Shown here: in pieces, positions 18,808 through 28,353 of the stretch | Layout: each line of letters opens with the position of its first letter | Numbering within the stretch: the stretch's first letter is position 1 | Origin: JAIEPM01 sp964546815 | Lineage (GTDB): Bacteria > Cyanobacteriota > Vampirovibrionia > Obscuribacterales > Obscuribacteraceae | NCBI GenBank assembly: GCA_964546815.1 | Contig: CAZJLR010000017.1 | Span: 1 to 64,000 of the forward strand | Direction: 5' to 3' | Length of the DNA: 64,000 nt | Program-made: the position numbers and the translations under genes | Notes under the pieces: model-generated | Database searches by the model: none | Seen by the model: only the letters and a program-made list of their open reading frames with translations | Told to the model about the DNA's origin: nothing

Positions 18808-18909
18808 TGTAACAACAAGAAAGCATTCGATTGTTGTCGTCAGGGAAGAGGATGTCAGTCTGCTAGACTAAGCCCTCTGCATCCTTTTACAGGCGTTTGC
18901 TATCTCGTC

Positions 18910-20715
18910 ATGGCGCTACTTCTTCACTGTCAAAAACTAAGCAAGTCATACCGCTCGCGTCCATTATTCGAAAACTTGTCAATTTCAATTGAAGAAGACG
19001 AGCGCATTGGTATTGTCGGCCCAAACGGCGCAGGCAAATCAACTTTGATGAAAATCATTTGCGGCGAGGTAGAGCCCGAAGAAGGAAAGCTGAATATGAA
19101 GAAAGATCTTCGTATTTGCTATCTTCCGCAGGAAGACTCGTTTAAAGAAAAAGAAGTAGGACAAGTACTTCAAAACGCAGTTGCTTCACTAAAGCTTGAA
19201 GAGCACGAAGCTGATACGCGAGTAGAAAAGCAAATCACTCAGTTTGGCTTTGAAGGACGCAAACAAAAGGTCTCCTCACTGTCAGGTGGATGGCGTAAGC
19301 GCCTTGCAATCGCCAGAGAATTGATCAAAGAACCAGACCTGCTTTTACTGGACGAACCTACCAACCACCTAGATCTGCACGGTGTAATTTGGTTGGAAAA
19401 GCTGCTTTTGCAAGCCAGATTTTCAATCATGCTCGTAACACACGATAGACAGTTTTTGGAAAACGTAAGCACAAGAATTGTCGAGATAAATCCAGCGTAT
19501 GAAGACGGCTGCCTTTCAGTGAAGGGAGCCTATTGCGATTTCCTGGTGGCAAGAGAAGAATATTTTGCAGCTCAGGCTCATCTTGAGCAAGCACTGGCAA
19601 GCAAAGTTCGCAAAGAAATTGCCTGGTTGCAACGCGGAGCACGAGCCAGACAAACAAAATCATCAGCGCGCATAAGAGACGCAGGCGAACTCATTGACTC
19701 ACTTTCAGAAGTGCGAGGACGCAACACCCAAAATACAAAGATTGATATCGACTTTGATGCAACCGGCAGAAAGACGAAAGAATTGCTGGTGACAAAAGGG
19801 CTCGAAAAGTCTTTGGGTGGACGACGCCTGATTTCAAACTTAGATATGATCTTGAGACCAGGCACGCGCATCGGTCTGCTGGGAGCCAACGGCAGTGGCA
19901 AAACAACGCTTCTAAAAATGCTCACCGGCGAACTAGAGCCAGACAAAGGCACGATTAAACGAGCCGACAATTTGCGTGTCATTTGGTTTGACCAAAACCG
20001 CGAACAACTAGACCAAACAAAAACACTCTGGAAATCGCTTTGCCCTGAAGGTGACAAGGTCACTTACAGAGACAAGCCTACTCATGTGTCAAGTTGGGCA
20101 CGGCGCTTTTTATTCAAACCAGATCAATTGCATATGCCAATATCTTATTTATCTGGTGGAGAACAAGCCCGCATTTTGATTGCAAACTTGATGATACAAC
20201 CAGCAGATTTGCTCATTTTGGATGAACCAACAAACAATCTTGATTTGCCTTCGCTTGAAGTACTCGAAGAAAGCCTTTGCGACTTCCCAGGGGCAGTGGT
20301 GCTGGTAACGCACGACAGATTTATGATTCACGAAGTACCAAATCTGATTTTGGCTCTCGATGGAAAAGGCGGCGTCAATTATTTCGCCGACTATTCACAA
20401 TGGGAAGCCTCTATGGAAGAAGAGGAAGAGCGCGCACGCAAAGAAGAAAAGCAATCGAAATCAGACGCAAGAGAAAAAGCCAAAGGATTATCTACTTCTG
20501 AAAAGAAAGAACTTCTCGAAATTTCAGACCGCATAGAAGAAGCCGAGAAAAATCTGGCATACATGCGAGCCGAAATGGACAACCCAGCTTTCGCAGCAGA
20601 CCATCAAAAATTGATTGAGATGCAAAAGAAGTTGGACGAAGCTCAAAAGGCTGTAGAAAAAATCTACAAGCGATGGGAAGACCTTGAAAAACGCAGCGCC
20701 GCTTCAGCAACTTAA
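18910..20715 (+). CDS. uup: ABC-F ATPase, Uup type
   Basis: A soluble duplicated ATPase of 601 residues without membrane domains, acting on ribosomes or branched DNA intermediates in related bacteria. Each half has Walker A (GPNGAGKST, GANGSGKTT), the signature LSGG, Walker B (LLLLDEPTNHLDL, LLILDEPTNNLDL) and the H-loop (VTHDR). The interdomain linker has EIAWLQRGARARQTKSSARI, typical of Uup. The C-terminal coiled coil (LLEISDRIEEAEKNLAYM) matches the Uup DNA-binding tail. About 100 bp separate it from the upstream gene. Confidence 0.93.
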   Translation: MALLLHCQKLSKSYRSRPLFENLSISIEEDERIGIVGPNGAGKSTLMKIICGEVEPEEGKLNMKKDLRICYLPQEDSFKEKEVGQVLQNAVASLKLEEHEADTRVEKQITQFGFEGRKQKVSSLSGGWRKRLAIARELIKEPDLLLLDEPTNHLDLHGVIWLEKLLLQARFSIMLVTHDRQFLENVSTRIVEINPAYEDGCLSVKGAYCDFLVAREEYFAAQAHLEQALASKVRKEIAWLQRGARARQTKSSARIRDAGELIDSLSEVRGRNTQNTKIDIDFDATGRKTKELLVTKGLEKSLGGRRLISNLDMILRPGTRIGLLGANGSGKTTLLKMLTGELEPDKGTIKRADNLRVIWFDQNREQLDQTKTLWKSLCPEGDKVTYRDKPTHVSSWARRFLFKPDQLHMPISYLSGGEQARILIANLMIQPADLLILDEPTNNLDLPSLEVLEESLCDFPGAVVLVTHDRFMIHEVPNLILALDGKGGVNYFADYSQWEASMEEEEERARKEEKQSKSDAREKAKGLSTSEKKELLEISDRIEEAEKNLAYMRAEMDNPAFAADHQKLIEMQKKLDEAQKAVEKIYKRWEDLEKRSAASAT

Positions 20716-20733
20716 AGCAAGTCGGGGGATGAT

Positions 20734-22530
20734 ATGAACTCAAAATGGAAACGGTCAATCTTGAATGCATCTCCAGTTTGCAAGGCTGCGACTTTGTCCC
20801 TAATTTTTGCAATTACTACATTTGCTGGAATGAGCTTGAGTCTAACAGCAAAGGCAGCACAAAGCAGTACAGAAGCCAAGAAAAACGAGACTGCCAAAAG
20901 CAACAGTGATGCTGATCCCTGGTGGAAGCACGCTGTTTTTTATGAAGTTTATCCTCGCAGTTTTGCAGACGGCAAAAATAAAGGAATGGGCAACCTTCCA
21001 GGCATCACTTCTAAACTCGATTACTTAAAAGACTTAGGTGTTGATGCAATTTGGATTACGCCATGCTTCCCTTCTCCGCAGGTAGACTTTGGCTACGACA
21101 TTTCAGACTACTGCGCTATCGACCCAGACTACGGCACCCTGGAAGACTTCGACAAACTTGTCGCAGAGGCTAAAAAGCGCAACATCAAAATTTTGATGGA
21201 CCTGGTGATGAACCATTCGTCGGACAAGTCTCCCTGGTTTATCGAATCTGCATCTTCGAAAAACAATCCCAAACGTGACTGGTACATCTGGAAAGACGGC
21301 AAAAACGGCGGACCACCAAACAACTGGCAATCGTTATTTGGACATTCTGCCTGGAAATTAGACCCGAAAACAAATCAGTACTATTATCATTTTTTCTATC
21401 CGGAACAACCCGATTTAAACTGGAGAAATCCTGAAGTCCGCAAGGCTATGTATGATGCGGTAAGATTCTGGCTCGACAGAGGCGTCGCCGGCTTTAGGCT
21501 AGATGCTGTCGGAGTCTTGTTTGAAGATCCAAACATACCAGATAATCCGCTCATTCCAGGTGGCAAGCCAAATAACTATGGCGATCCGGCAATGGAATAC
21601 AAATATAACGACCACCTACCAGAAGTTCATGATGTATTTAAAGAGCTTCGCGCGGTGCTCGACAGTTATCCTGATCATCCTGTCTTAATCGGCGAAACAA
21701 GCGCAAATGACGCACTACAACTGGCACAGAACTACGGCAAGAATCACGATGAAATTCAATTGCCGATGAATTTCTTTTTTGCTTATATCGACAAACTGTC
21801 TGCTCCTGAATTTCGCAAACAAATAAAAGCAGCAGAGCAAATGTCTGCCAAAGATTGGCCCTTGTATTTCTTCAGCAATCATGACCAGGTACGCCACTAT
21901 ATTCGCTATGGCGACGGCAAAGACAACGATCAAATTGCCAAGCTCACAGCGGCATTATTGCTCACTTTGCGAGGCGCACCAATTCTCTACTACGGTGAAG
22001 AAATTGGTATGGAAAATAATGACCCGGTGCGGGTCGAAGACGTCAAAGATCCCATAGGTAAATTGGGCTGGCCCGTATTTAAAGGTCGCGATGGCGAACG
22101 CACACCGATGCAATGGTCAGCCGCCGAGAATGCAGGTTTTAGTGAAGCAAAACCCTGGCTGCCACCAGCACCAAGTTATAAGACTCACAATGTGGCTGTG
22201 GAAGAGAAAGATCCCAATTCAATTCTTAGCTTTTACAAGTCTCTGATAAAATTGCGGCGTTCAAACGAAGCTCTCAAAAATGGTGACATGACGCTTATAG
22301 ATGACAGTAACCAGAATGTACTGTCCTATATTCGCAAATCTGCCGGACATGAAATTCTGGTTTGCCTGAATATGTCGGACAAAGACGAGTCATTCACGCT
22401 TCCACTGCCTGACAAGAGCAAAGCTGAGTTCAAAACACTCTTAAGCACCATAAAAGATTGCCCGCCAGTAGTTTCGACTGAGAAGGTCAAAATGTCCCCA
22501 CACTCGGTATTCATCGGCGAATTGAAATAA
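20734..22530 (+). CDS. Exported GH13 alpha-glucosidase (oligo-1,6-glucosidase-like)
   Basis: A glycoside hydrolase family 13 enzyme of 598 residues, with an N-terminal export signal (hydrophobic core LSLIFAITTFAG, cleavage near AKA-AQS). The catalytic triad is intact: Asp257 in GFRLDAV, Glu321 in LIGETS and Asp384 in SNHDQ. VMNH (158-161) and the short GH13 loops point to oligo-alpha-glucosidase or a trehalose-related glucosidase rather than alpha-amylase. Most enzymes of this subtype are cytoplasmic, so export is notable. It starts 19 nt after uup. Confidence 0.9.
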   Translation: MNSKWKRSILNASPVCKAATLSLIFAITTFAGMSLSLTAKAAQSSTEAKKNETAKSNSDADPWWKHAVFYEVYPRSFADGKNKGMGNLPGITSKLDYLKDLGVDAIWITPCFPSPQVDFGYDISDYCAIDPDYGTLEDFDKLVAEAKKRNIKILMDLVMNHSSDKSPWFIESASSKNNPKRDWYIWKDGKNGGPPNNWQSLFGHSAWKLDPKTNQYYYHFFYPEQPDLNWRNPEVRKAMYDAVRFWLDRGVAGFRLDAVGVLFEDPNIPDNPLIPGGKPNNYGDPAMEYKYNDHLPEVHDVFKELRAVLDSYPDHPVLIGETSANDALQLAQNYGKNHDEIQLPMNFFFAYIDKLSAPEFRKQIKAAEQMSAKDWPLYFFSNHDQVRHYIRYGDGKDNDQIAKLTAALLLTLRGAPILYYGEEIGMENNDPVRVEDVKDPIGKLGWPVFKGRDGERTPMQWSAAENAGFSEAKPWLPPAPSYKTHNVAVEEKDPNSILSFYKSLIKLRRSNEALKNGDMTLIDDSNQNVLSYIRKSAGHEILVCLNMSDKDESFTLPLPDKSKAEFKTLLSTIKDCPPVVSTEKVKMSPHSVFIGELK

Positions 22531-22557
22531 ATCCCTGCCAACGTTGCCAAGACGGCT

Positions 22558-23085
22558 TTGACCGCTATTGGTGCAACGCTGCTGGGTATATGGAAACAAA
22601 GCAGAAAGCGGGACGCATTATCAGCCACTATGCAACAGCTAACTAACTACGAAACACTTCGATCATGGTATCTGGCTAAGCTGAGAAAATCAGCTATCGA
22701 AGCACAGGTTTCAGGACAACTAACTCCATCTGCGCTGATTGCCGCAGACCGCGAAGTTATTGAAAAACTTATTGCAGAGCGCTCAGAATCAGAAGAAGAG
22801 CAATCGAAAAACTCCAGAGCCGCCGCCTCAAACTACTTGATGTTTGCACTTTCACTCTGGGGCTATTGTGTAATTGGATTACTTGTGGCTCTATTTCTTT
22901 TCAGTCTGGGCGACATGGAAATTTTCATGTCTGTCTTGACCATCGCAATAAACCCGATGAACATTCTCGCTTCAAGCAGCTCTCTGCCAAATCCTATCGT
23001 GCTCATCATTGCCGCAATGATTATCTATGTTTACCCGATAACAGTAATTCCATACGCCGTAATGACCAAGAAAGAACAAAACTAG
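22558..23085 (+). CDS. Hypothetical membrane protein upstream of a sensor kinase
   Basis: About 175 residues with a cytoplasm-like helical N-terminal part and two or three membrane segments (FALSLWGYCVIGLLVALFLF, PIVLIIAAMIIYVYPITVIP). Only a TTG at 22558 is available as start near the beginning, and no ribosome site is clear, so the start is uncertain. It ends 2 nt before the histidine kinase start, so co-expression is very likely; it may be a sensing partner. Confidence 0.6.
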   Translation: MTAIGATLLGIWKQSRKRDALSATMQQLTNYETLRSWYLAKLRKSAIEAQVSGQLTPSALIAADREVIEKLIAERSESEEEQSKNSRAAASNYLMFALSLWGYCVIGLLVALFLFSLGDMEIFMSVLTIAINPMNILASSSSLPNPIVLIIAAMIIYVYPITVIPYAVMTKKEQN

Positions 23086-23087
23086 TA

Positions 23088-24488
23088 ATGACTCTCAGCA
23101 ATAGCGCAAAACTTGTCACCGGCATTATTCTGCTTGCGCAGACAATTGGGCTATACCTTATTGCGGCACCATTAGGGCAGAAAACACCAATCTATCCAAT
23201 TGATGATCCATCAAGACTCTTTCTTTTTCTAGCTGCAATCAGTTCATTCTTTTTTGTGGCAGCCGCTTACATTACATTCGAAGTGTTTGTTTCACAAAGA
23301 ATAAAGTCGCTAAGCGATGAAACCTGGCTGCAGGGCGGGCACGGCGTCCCCTGGATTAACGAGAAGAACGAATTAGCAACTCTGGCAACATCATATAAAA
23401 ATCTATATGGTCGCAACAACGAATCTGCCGAACGCGAGAATTTGATAGCAGACCACGCATTAGACCTCATCTGCTCACTAAATACATTGCGAGTGATCGT
23501 CGCAATCAATCCGGCAAGCTTGATGCAAATTGGCTATGCGCCTGTTTCTATCATGGGGCGACCGATGGATTGCATCTTGCCGGAAGAAGAAATCATCAAA
23601 TTAGACCAGACACTAAAAAGGGCGAGGGAAGAACACTCGGCCATCAGCACAGATCTCATCATCAAAACAATGCCCGGCGTTCTAAAAGACTTCCGTTGGA
23701 CGTGCGAATGGTCTGAGAGTGCCGGTCTCTACTATTGCGTGGCTCGTGATGTGAGCTCTGAAAAGCAACTCGAAAGAGTTAAACAAGAATTTTTCTCGAT
23801 GGTTAGCCACGACCTTCGTACTCCTATTACAGCAGTAAGAGCATTCATGACTCACCTTGAAGAAGGTGGACCTTATGGCACTTTATCCGATAAAGGCAAA
23901 CGTCATTTGATTGGCGTCGAAGAAAATTTAGACCGCATGATTCGCCTAACAACAGATTTGCTAGACCTCGACAAACTCGAAGGCGGGCAAATGCAACTCG
24001 AACAAGATACTTTGAGAGTTCAAGATTTAGTTACAAGTTCAGTAGATTCGGTGCGCCAATTAGCAGAGCAAAAAAGAATCACGCTTGTTGCTGCTGAAAC
24101 AGATTTGCTTGCGTATGGTGACTTGCACAGACTGGCTCAGGTCCTGGTAAATCTGTTGTCGAATGCTATTAAGTTTTCGCCGGAAGATTCCTCTGTAGAA
24201 ATCAATGTTATAAACCTGCGTCATCAAATAGAGATTCAAGTCGTTGATCACGGCAGAGGAATTCCAGCCGCATTACAAGACATAATTTTTGAAAGATACA
24301 AGCAAGTAGAAGTGGCTGACCACAAAGTCAAAAAAGGATCCGGCTTGGGTCTAGCTATTGCCAAGGCTTTCATTGACGCACACAACGGACAGATTGGAGT
24401 GTCAAGCGAAGAAGGCAAGGGTACTAAATTCTGGTTTAGAATCAATCGCCCCAAAAGCGGAAAAACTTCTGCAGTATTAAACGCATGA
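23088..24488 (+). CDS. Membrane sensor histidine kinase with PAS domain
   Basis: A 466-residue two-component kinase. Two membrane helices (about 8-28 and 43-66) are followed by a HAMP-like linker, a PAS domain (about 120-225), the dimerisation/phosphoacceptor helix with His241 (MVSHDLRTPITAVR), and the ATPase domain with N box (LVNLLSNAIKFSP), G1 (DHGRGIP) and G2 (KGSGLGLAIAK). ATG 23088 overlaps nothing and follows the upstream stop directly; the longer frame from 22866 overlaps that gene. No response regulator is adjacent, so its partner is elsewhere. Confidence 0.93.
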   Translation: MTLSNSAKLVTGIILLAQTIGLYLIAAPLGQKTPIYPIDDPSRLFLFLAAISSFFFVAAAYITFEVFVSQRIKSLSDETWLQGGHGVPWINEKNELATLATSYKNLYGRNNESAERENLIADHALDLICSLNTLRVIVAINPASLMQIGYAPVSIMGRPMDCILPEEEIIKLDQTLKRAREEHSAISTDLIIKTMPGVLKDFRWTCEWSESAGLYYCVARDVSSEKQLERVKQEFFSMVSHDLRTPITAVRAFMTHLEEGGPYGTLSDKGKRHLIGVEENLDRMIRLTTDLLDLDKLEGGQMQLEQDTLRVQDLVTSSVDSVRQLAEQKRITLVAAETDLLAYGDLHRLAQVLVNLLSNAIKFSPEDSSVEINVINLRHQIEIQVVDHGRGIPAALQDIIFERYKQVEVADHKVKKGSGLGLAIAKAFIDAHNGQIGVSSEEGKGTKFWFRINRPKSGKTSAVLNA

Positions 24489-24679
24489 TTCAGATTACTC
24501 AATCCTAATCTTTAGTGGCAATTGCACTGCTCATCGCCTGCATTGCCCAAGTTGGGAGGATCAAAAGTCCATGCTTAAGAGAGCTTCAGGACTACTCTTA
24601 GAGCGATGCCAAGATAAACGATCACGTCCGTGTTACAATTCCCGGATTCGTTTGTACTTGGGTAACTGGGGTGGTCCAG

Positions 24680-25717
24680 ATGCGACTCATTTTGAGTGTT
24701 TCATTGGCGTTGTCTTTCTCAATATTCCAGGGAGCACTTGCTGCCTCCGATATGGATGTCACAGCAAGCACACAGCTCAGGCTGCTTGAATTGAAATATT
24801 TCGAGCACACATTTGATGATGAAACCTCTGAAGAAAGAGTAGAACGTATTGAGAAATTGGTGACAGGCGACGTAGGCTCTGGCAGCCCGCAAGACCGCGT
24901 CAAACAAATAGCCGCGACTTTGCAAGCAGACGGCGAGTCTTTGACGCCTGCTGCTCCAGCTGCACCAGAAGCGAAAGCACCTGCTAACAAAGTAGCCAGC
25001 CAACCGGCAGCGCCTGCACAGCCAGTACCGGGAGCCAACGACACAGGCAACTATCCGCACGTCAACAATCTAGAAAAAGAAATTCTGGGTCAGGAATTTG
25101 CTGGTCAACCACTGGCTACTCGTATCGCAAGACTTGAGACAAAGGCTTTTGGCAAGCCATCTAACGTTGGAGATTTGAGCAGCAGAACAGATCGTCTTGA
25201 AGAATACGCAGAAAGATCATTGCACGCAAGACCTTTCGCATTCAATCCAGACATCGACAAACCTTATGTTATGCAAGCCTCACCATCTTCATACATACAA
25301 CAAGAAATGGGCGGCAATTTGATGCCGGGAGTCGGAGTACCAGTTAGTCCACAACAAGCTTTTGACCACTGCTTTGGCGCCAATAGAAGACTCGCAGAAG
25401 ATTTCGGTTCAACACCAGCAGACACAGCGCAACTTGCCCAGCAAGATGACCCCGAAATCTATGAAAAAACTCCGCCGCAACCATCAGCCAGAATGTCTAC
25501 ACGTGTAGGTTGGTGCGAAGTTCAAATCTTTGGTCACACCTTCCCCAACATGCACCTCACAAAACGCTTGCGCCAACTCAATGACGAGGTCAGACCAAGA
25601 ACTCCAAAGCAGACAGATATGCAGCTTATGGATGATCTCGATCCTATCGTTGCGGCAGTCTTAGCAAAAAAGTCCGGTCAACAAATTAGCTCAGGCGGCG
25701 CAGGACAAACGCGCTAG
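24680..25717 (+). CDS. Exported protein with repeated LE-x-RLE motifs
   Basis: A 345-residue protein with a signal peptide (MRLILSVSLALSFSIFQGAL, cleavage near LAA-SDM). Two or three copies of a helical motif of the form LExxxF-(10)-RVxRLE are visible: LELKYFEHTF..RVERIEK, LEKEILGQEF..RIARLET and FGKPSNVGDL..RTDRLEE. They are separated by a Pro/Ala-rich linker. The C-terminal half is of unknown fold. ATG 24680 follows a GGGGTGG site. I have seen similar motifs in cyanobacterial-lineage proteins but know no function. Confidence 0.7.
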   Translation: MRLILSVSLALSFSIFQGALAASDMDVTASTQLRLLELKYFEHTFDDETSEERVERIEKLVTGDVGSGSPQDRVKQIAATLQADGESLTPAAPAAPEAKAPANKVASQPAAPAQPVPGANDTGNYPHVNNLEKEILGQEFAGQPLATRIARLETKAFGKPSNVGDLSSRTDRLEEYAERSLHARPFAFNPDIDKPYVMQASPSSYIQQEMGGNLMPGVGVPVSPQQAFDHCFGANRRLAEDFGSTPADTAQLAQQDDPEIYEKTPPQPSARMSTRVGWCEVQIFGHTFPNMHLTKRLRQLNDEVRPRTPKQTDMQLMDDLDPIVAAVLAKKSGQQISSGGAGQTR

Positions 25718-25748
25718 TTCCAGGATGCGATGATGGTGCTTGAAGGCC

Positions 25749-25774
25749 GGGCGACGCATGGCTTCGCCCCTACA
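25749..25774. repeat. Dispersed palindromic element
   Basis: GGGCGACGCATGGCTTCGCCC followed by CTACA: the arms can pair (GGGCGA with TCGCCC). It lies between converging genes and resembles sequence near 12954. Probable REP-type element that may also terminate transcription. Confidence 0.5.
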
Positions 25775-25817
25775 GTTGCAGTGACATCGAATCAGGTGGG
25801 ATCGGGTGGACCGCGGA

Positions 25818-28295
25818 TTAGGTGCGGTTGCCGCGTGGTTCGCGCGTGTCTCTTGAATCACGGCTGCCGCGATTGTCGCGGTGATCTCTTGAATCGCGGT
25901 GGTCTCTGGGATAGCGGTTTTCTGGAGCCATCTCTAGAATAGACAAATCAACTCCGAGACGCTTCAAGATTTCTGCACTTAGCAAAACATTTTGCTTCAG
26001 TGGTGTGCGTCCAAATGCGGCCATGACAACAGGCTGTCTCGGCGCAACTGTGCGCGGTCTGAAATTGTTGTTGTCTCTGCTATCTGATTTAGAGCCGCCT
26101 TTATCTTTATTAGACTTGCTGGCCATCTCCCTTACAGGAGCAGGCGCAGACTGCTCTGCAATTACCGAAGCGCCAACAATAGCAGGACCATTTTTGAAAC
26201 GATCGAATATGTTGCGTGGAATTCTAAACTCAGAAAGCGGACCTTTTGAAAGTGGCTTTCCGCGCTTGTCCATCGTTGAGAATATGGTTAGACGACCATC
26301 TGTCTCAGTAAACAAAACTACTTCGTATTCTTTTTGTCTATACTCACCGTTGGCCAATTCATAAAGCCCGTTGAGCACTACATCTGCACTTATAAAATCG
26401 AGCGCTGGTTTTTCGAGTGCTTGACGTGAGCAATCTAGCAAAACATCTAGCTGCCTTCGGCCTTCCACCTGCGGAACAACACCCAATACTTTAATCAACT
26501 CGCGCTCTCTAATAATCGCGGCGCCGACAATGGTGCGTCTGGTTTTGAAATTCTCGTAGAGATTTCGCGCATCACTAAAATCAAAAGTACGGAAGCGAGT
26601 TATGATGCGACCATCATCAGTACGCTTAGAGACAAGCTCACACTTAACTGGAGCATCATCGTCATCGTCCTCATCAGAGTCAGACTCATCAGCTTCTACA
26701 GCGTGGCTTGCAGCATGTGCAGCAGATGGAGCATCTTCTTGCGCATGAACACTTTCGCCAGATGCACTGCTATCAGCACTTTCTGTTTCAGATTCATCTG
26801 ATGCGGCATTTGCAGACGATGAATCATCCGCTTCTCCTGATTCGCCAGGGGGAGAGTCAGTCTGTTCTTCGTCGCCTGTTTCGTTTAGATTTGCATCTGC
26901 AGAATTTTGAGATTCAACTGCGTGATCTGCAGTTGCGCTTTCATCAGAACTGCTTTCATCAGCAGCGCCTTCGTCAAGATCGTCATCATCAGAAGCGTTG
27001 TGATCTACTTCGTCTTCGGCCCTTTGAAAGAGAAGTACGTAAGCATCTTTATGGATGGCACGACTCTTCGACATCTGGAAAAGCTCGTTGAGAACCTCAT
27101 TTGATTCAATAAAGGCTCTACCCGGTTTTCCAACAGCCTCTTTCGATATTGAAAGAAGCAAACGCAACTGGTCGCCGCCTTCAGCAGGCTGCGGCAGAAC
27201 ACCAATGGTTTCGCTCAATTTGCCATCGACGATTACGCAAGCACCGACGATTGGTGGTCCACCACGATAGGTGCGATACATTCTTGTGTCATCGCTAAAT
27301 TCACGAGGACGAAATCTGGTAAACACTTTGCCGTCTGGAGCTGGTCTTACAACCAATTCTGGCGTTGGGTGCTGTGTTTTAGGCGCGTCTGGACCTTTGC
27401 CTTTATGCTTGCCCTTTTTAGAACCTTTACCTTCGGCTTGCGCGGCAGTTTCTTCAGCGGCAGAGCACGGCGAAGAATCACTTGTAGCCTGGCATTCAGC
27501 GTTAGCATCGCTAGAAGCAGGTGCTGATTCGCTAGTATTTGAACAGCTTGATCCACTGTTTTCAGCTACAACTGTTGCAGCATCAGTGGCAGTTTCGCAT
27601 GAAGAAACTTCGTGTGTGGCAGCGGTTTCGCACTCTTTATTGCCGGCATCACAGCTTTCTTCCGACGCAGTTGAGGGTTCTGTCGCAACACAAGAGGTGT
27701 CGGCACTTTCGTGAGCAAGATTTTCTTGACTTAGATTCTCAAGATTTTCATTGTTTGCACTCAAGTTAGCCTGTTCGCACTCGCTTGCTTCTGCACCTAC
27801 AATTGAAATTGCTGAAATTTCGCGATTGACTTCGCCTTTATTCGATGATTTCAAAGGTCTGCGGAATAAAAGGATGTATGCACCTTTGGGTAAACGTTTT
27901 GAAGCGCTGCGCTTTAGCTTGCCCAAAACAGGATGAGACTTCACCCAATCGTGTATTTTTTTCTTTCTGGCAGCCACAAATTCTTTCACGAAATTTTCGA
28001 GCTCTGCCTGAATTTTGTCGAGACGTTCTGTAGCAAGTTCTTTGCTGTCAATATTGTTCAAAGCTTGTTCGTCACTGGCTAAATTCTTGAACATAGGCAG
28101 AGGCGCTACTATTTGACTTAGCTCCCTGGCTATGCGTTGCGTCCCGCCGTTATCTTCTTGTTCGTTTTCTTTAATAAAATTTTTGCAAGCTAGCACCGAT
28201 GAAAGCACAGCTTTCGCCGCTTTCATCTTGTCACCAGCCTGTTTCGAGTGATATTTCTCGACGGCTTTTTGAGTATTTTCCAGCAATTTTTCCAT
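25818..28295 (-). CDS. Large acidic protein with repeated IVGA domains and Arg/Asp tail
   Basis: An 825-residue cytoplasmic-looking protein that I do not recognise. An N-terminal helical part (1-150) is followed by a Ser/Ala/Cys/Glu-rich linker (150-305), a domain at 313-427, a strongly acidic linker (428-550), a second copy at 553-664, and a partial third at about 665-714. The copies share FTRFR/ITRFR, EFSD/DFSD, IVGA, IGVLPQ/LGVVPQ, then a C-terminal VLLF/VVLF strand. A partial earlier copy may end at YILLFRR (140-146). A basic stretch and an RD-rich tail (about 796-825) close the protein, suggesting nucleic-acid or polyanion binding. Confidence 0.75.
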   Translation of the reverse strand: MEKLLENTQKAVEKYHSKQAGDKMKAAKAVLSSVLACKNFIKENEQEDNGGTQRIARELSQIVAPLPMFKNLASDEQALNNIDSKELATERLDKIQAELENFVKEFVAARKKKIHDWVKSHPVLGKLKRSASKRLPKGAYILLFRRPLKSSNKGEVNREISAISIVGAEASECEQANLSANNENLENLSQENLAHESADTSCVATEPSTASEESCDAGNKECETAATHEVSSCETATDAATVVAENSGSSCSNTSESAPASSDANAECQATSDSSPCSAAEETAAQAEGKGSKKGKHKGKGPDAPKTQHPTPELVVRPAPDGKVFTRFRPREFSDDTRMYRTYRGGPPIVGACVIVDGKLSETIGVLPQPAEGGDQLRLLLSISKEAVGKPGRAFIESNEVLNELFQMSKSRAIHKDAYVLLFQRAEDEVDHNASDDDDLDEGAADESSSDESATADHAVESQNSADANLNETGDEEQTDSPPGESGEADDSSSANAASDESETESADSSASGESVHAQEDAPSAAHAASHAVEADESDSDEDDDDDAPVKCELVSKRTDDGRIITRFRTFDFSDARNLYENFKTRRTIVGAAIIRERELIKVLGVVPQVEGRRQLDVLLDCSRQALEKPALDFISADVVLNGLYELANGEYRQKEYEVVLFTETDGRLTIFSTMDKRGKPLSKGPLSEFRIPRNIFDRFKNGPAIVGASVIAEQSAPAPVREMASKSNKDKGGSKSDSRDNNNFRPRTVAPRQPVVMAAFGRTPLKQNVLLSAEILKRLGVDLSILEMAPENRYPRDHRDSRDHRDNRGSRDSRDTREPRGNRT

Positions 28296-28353
28296 AGCCC
28301 TTATTTTACCGGGGATACAAGCCCATCGGCCTTAAGGTCAAGATAGATTCACA

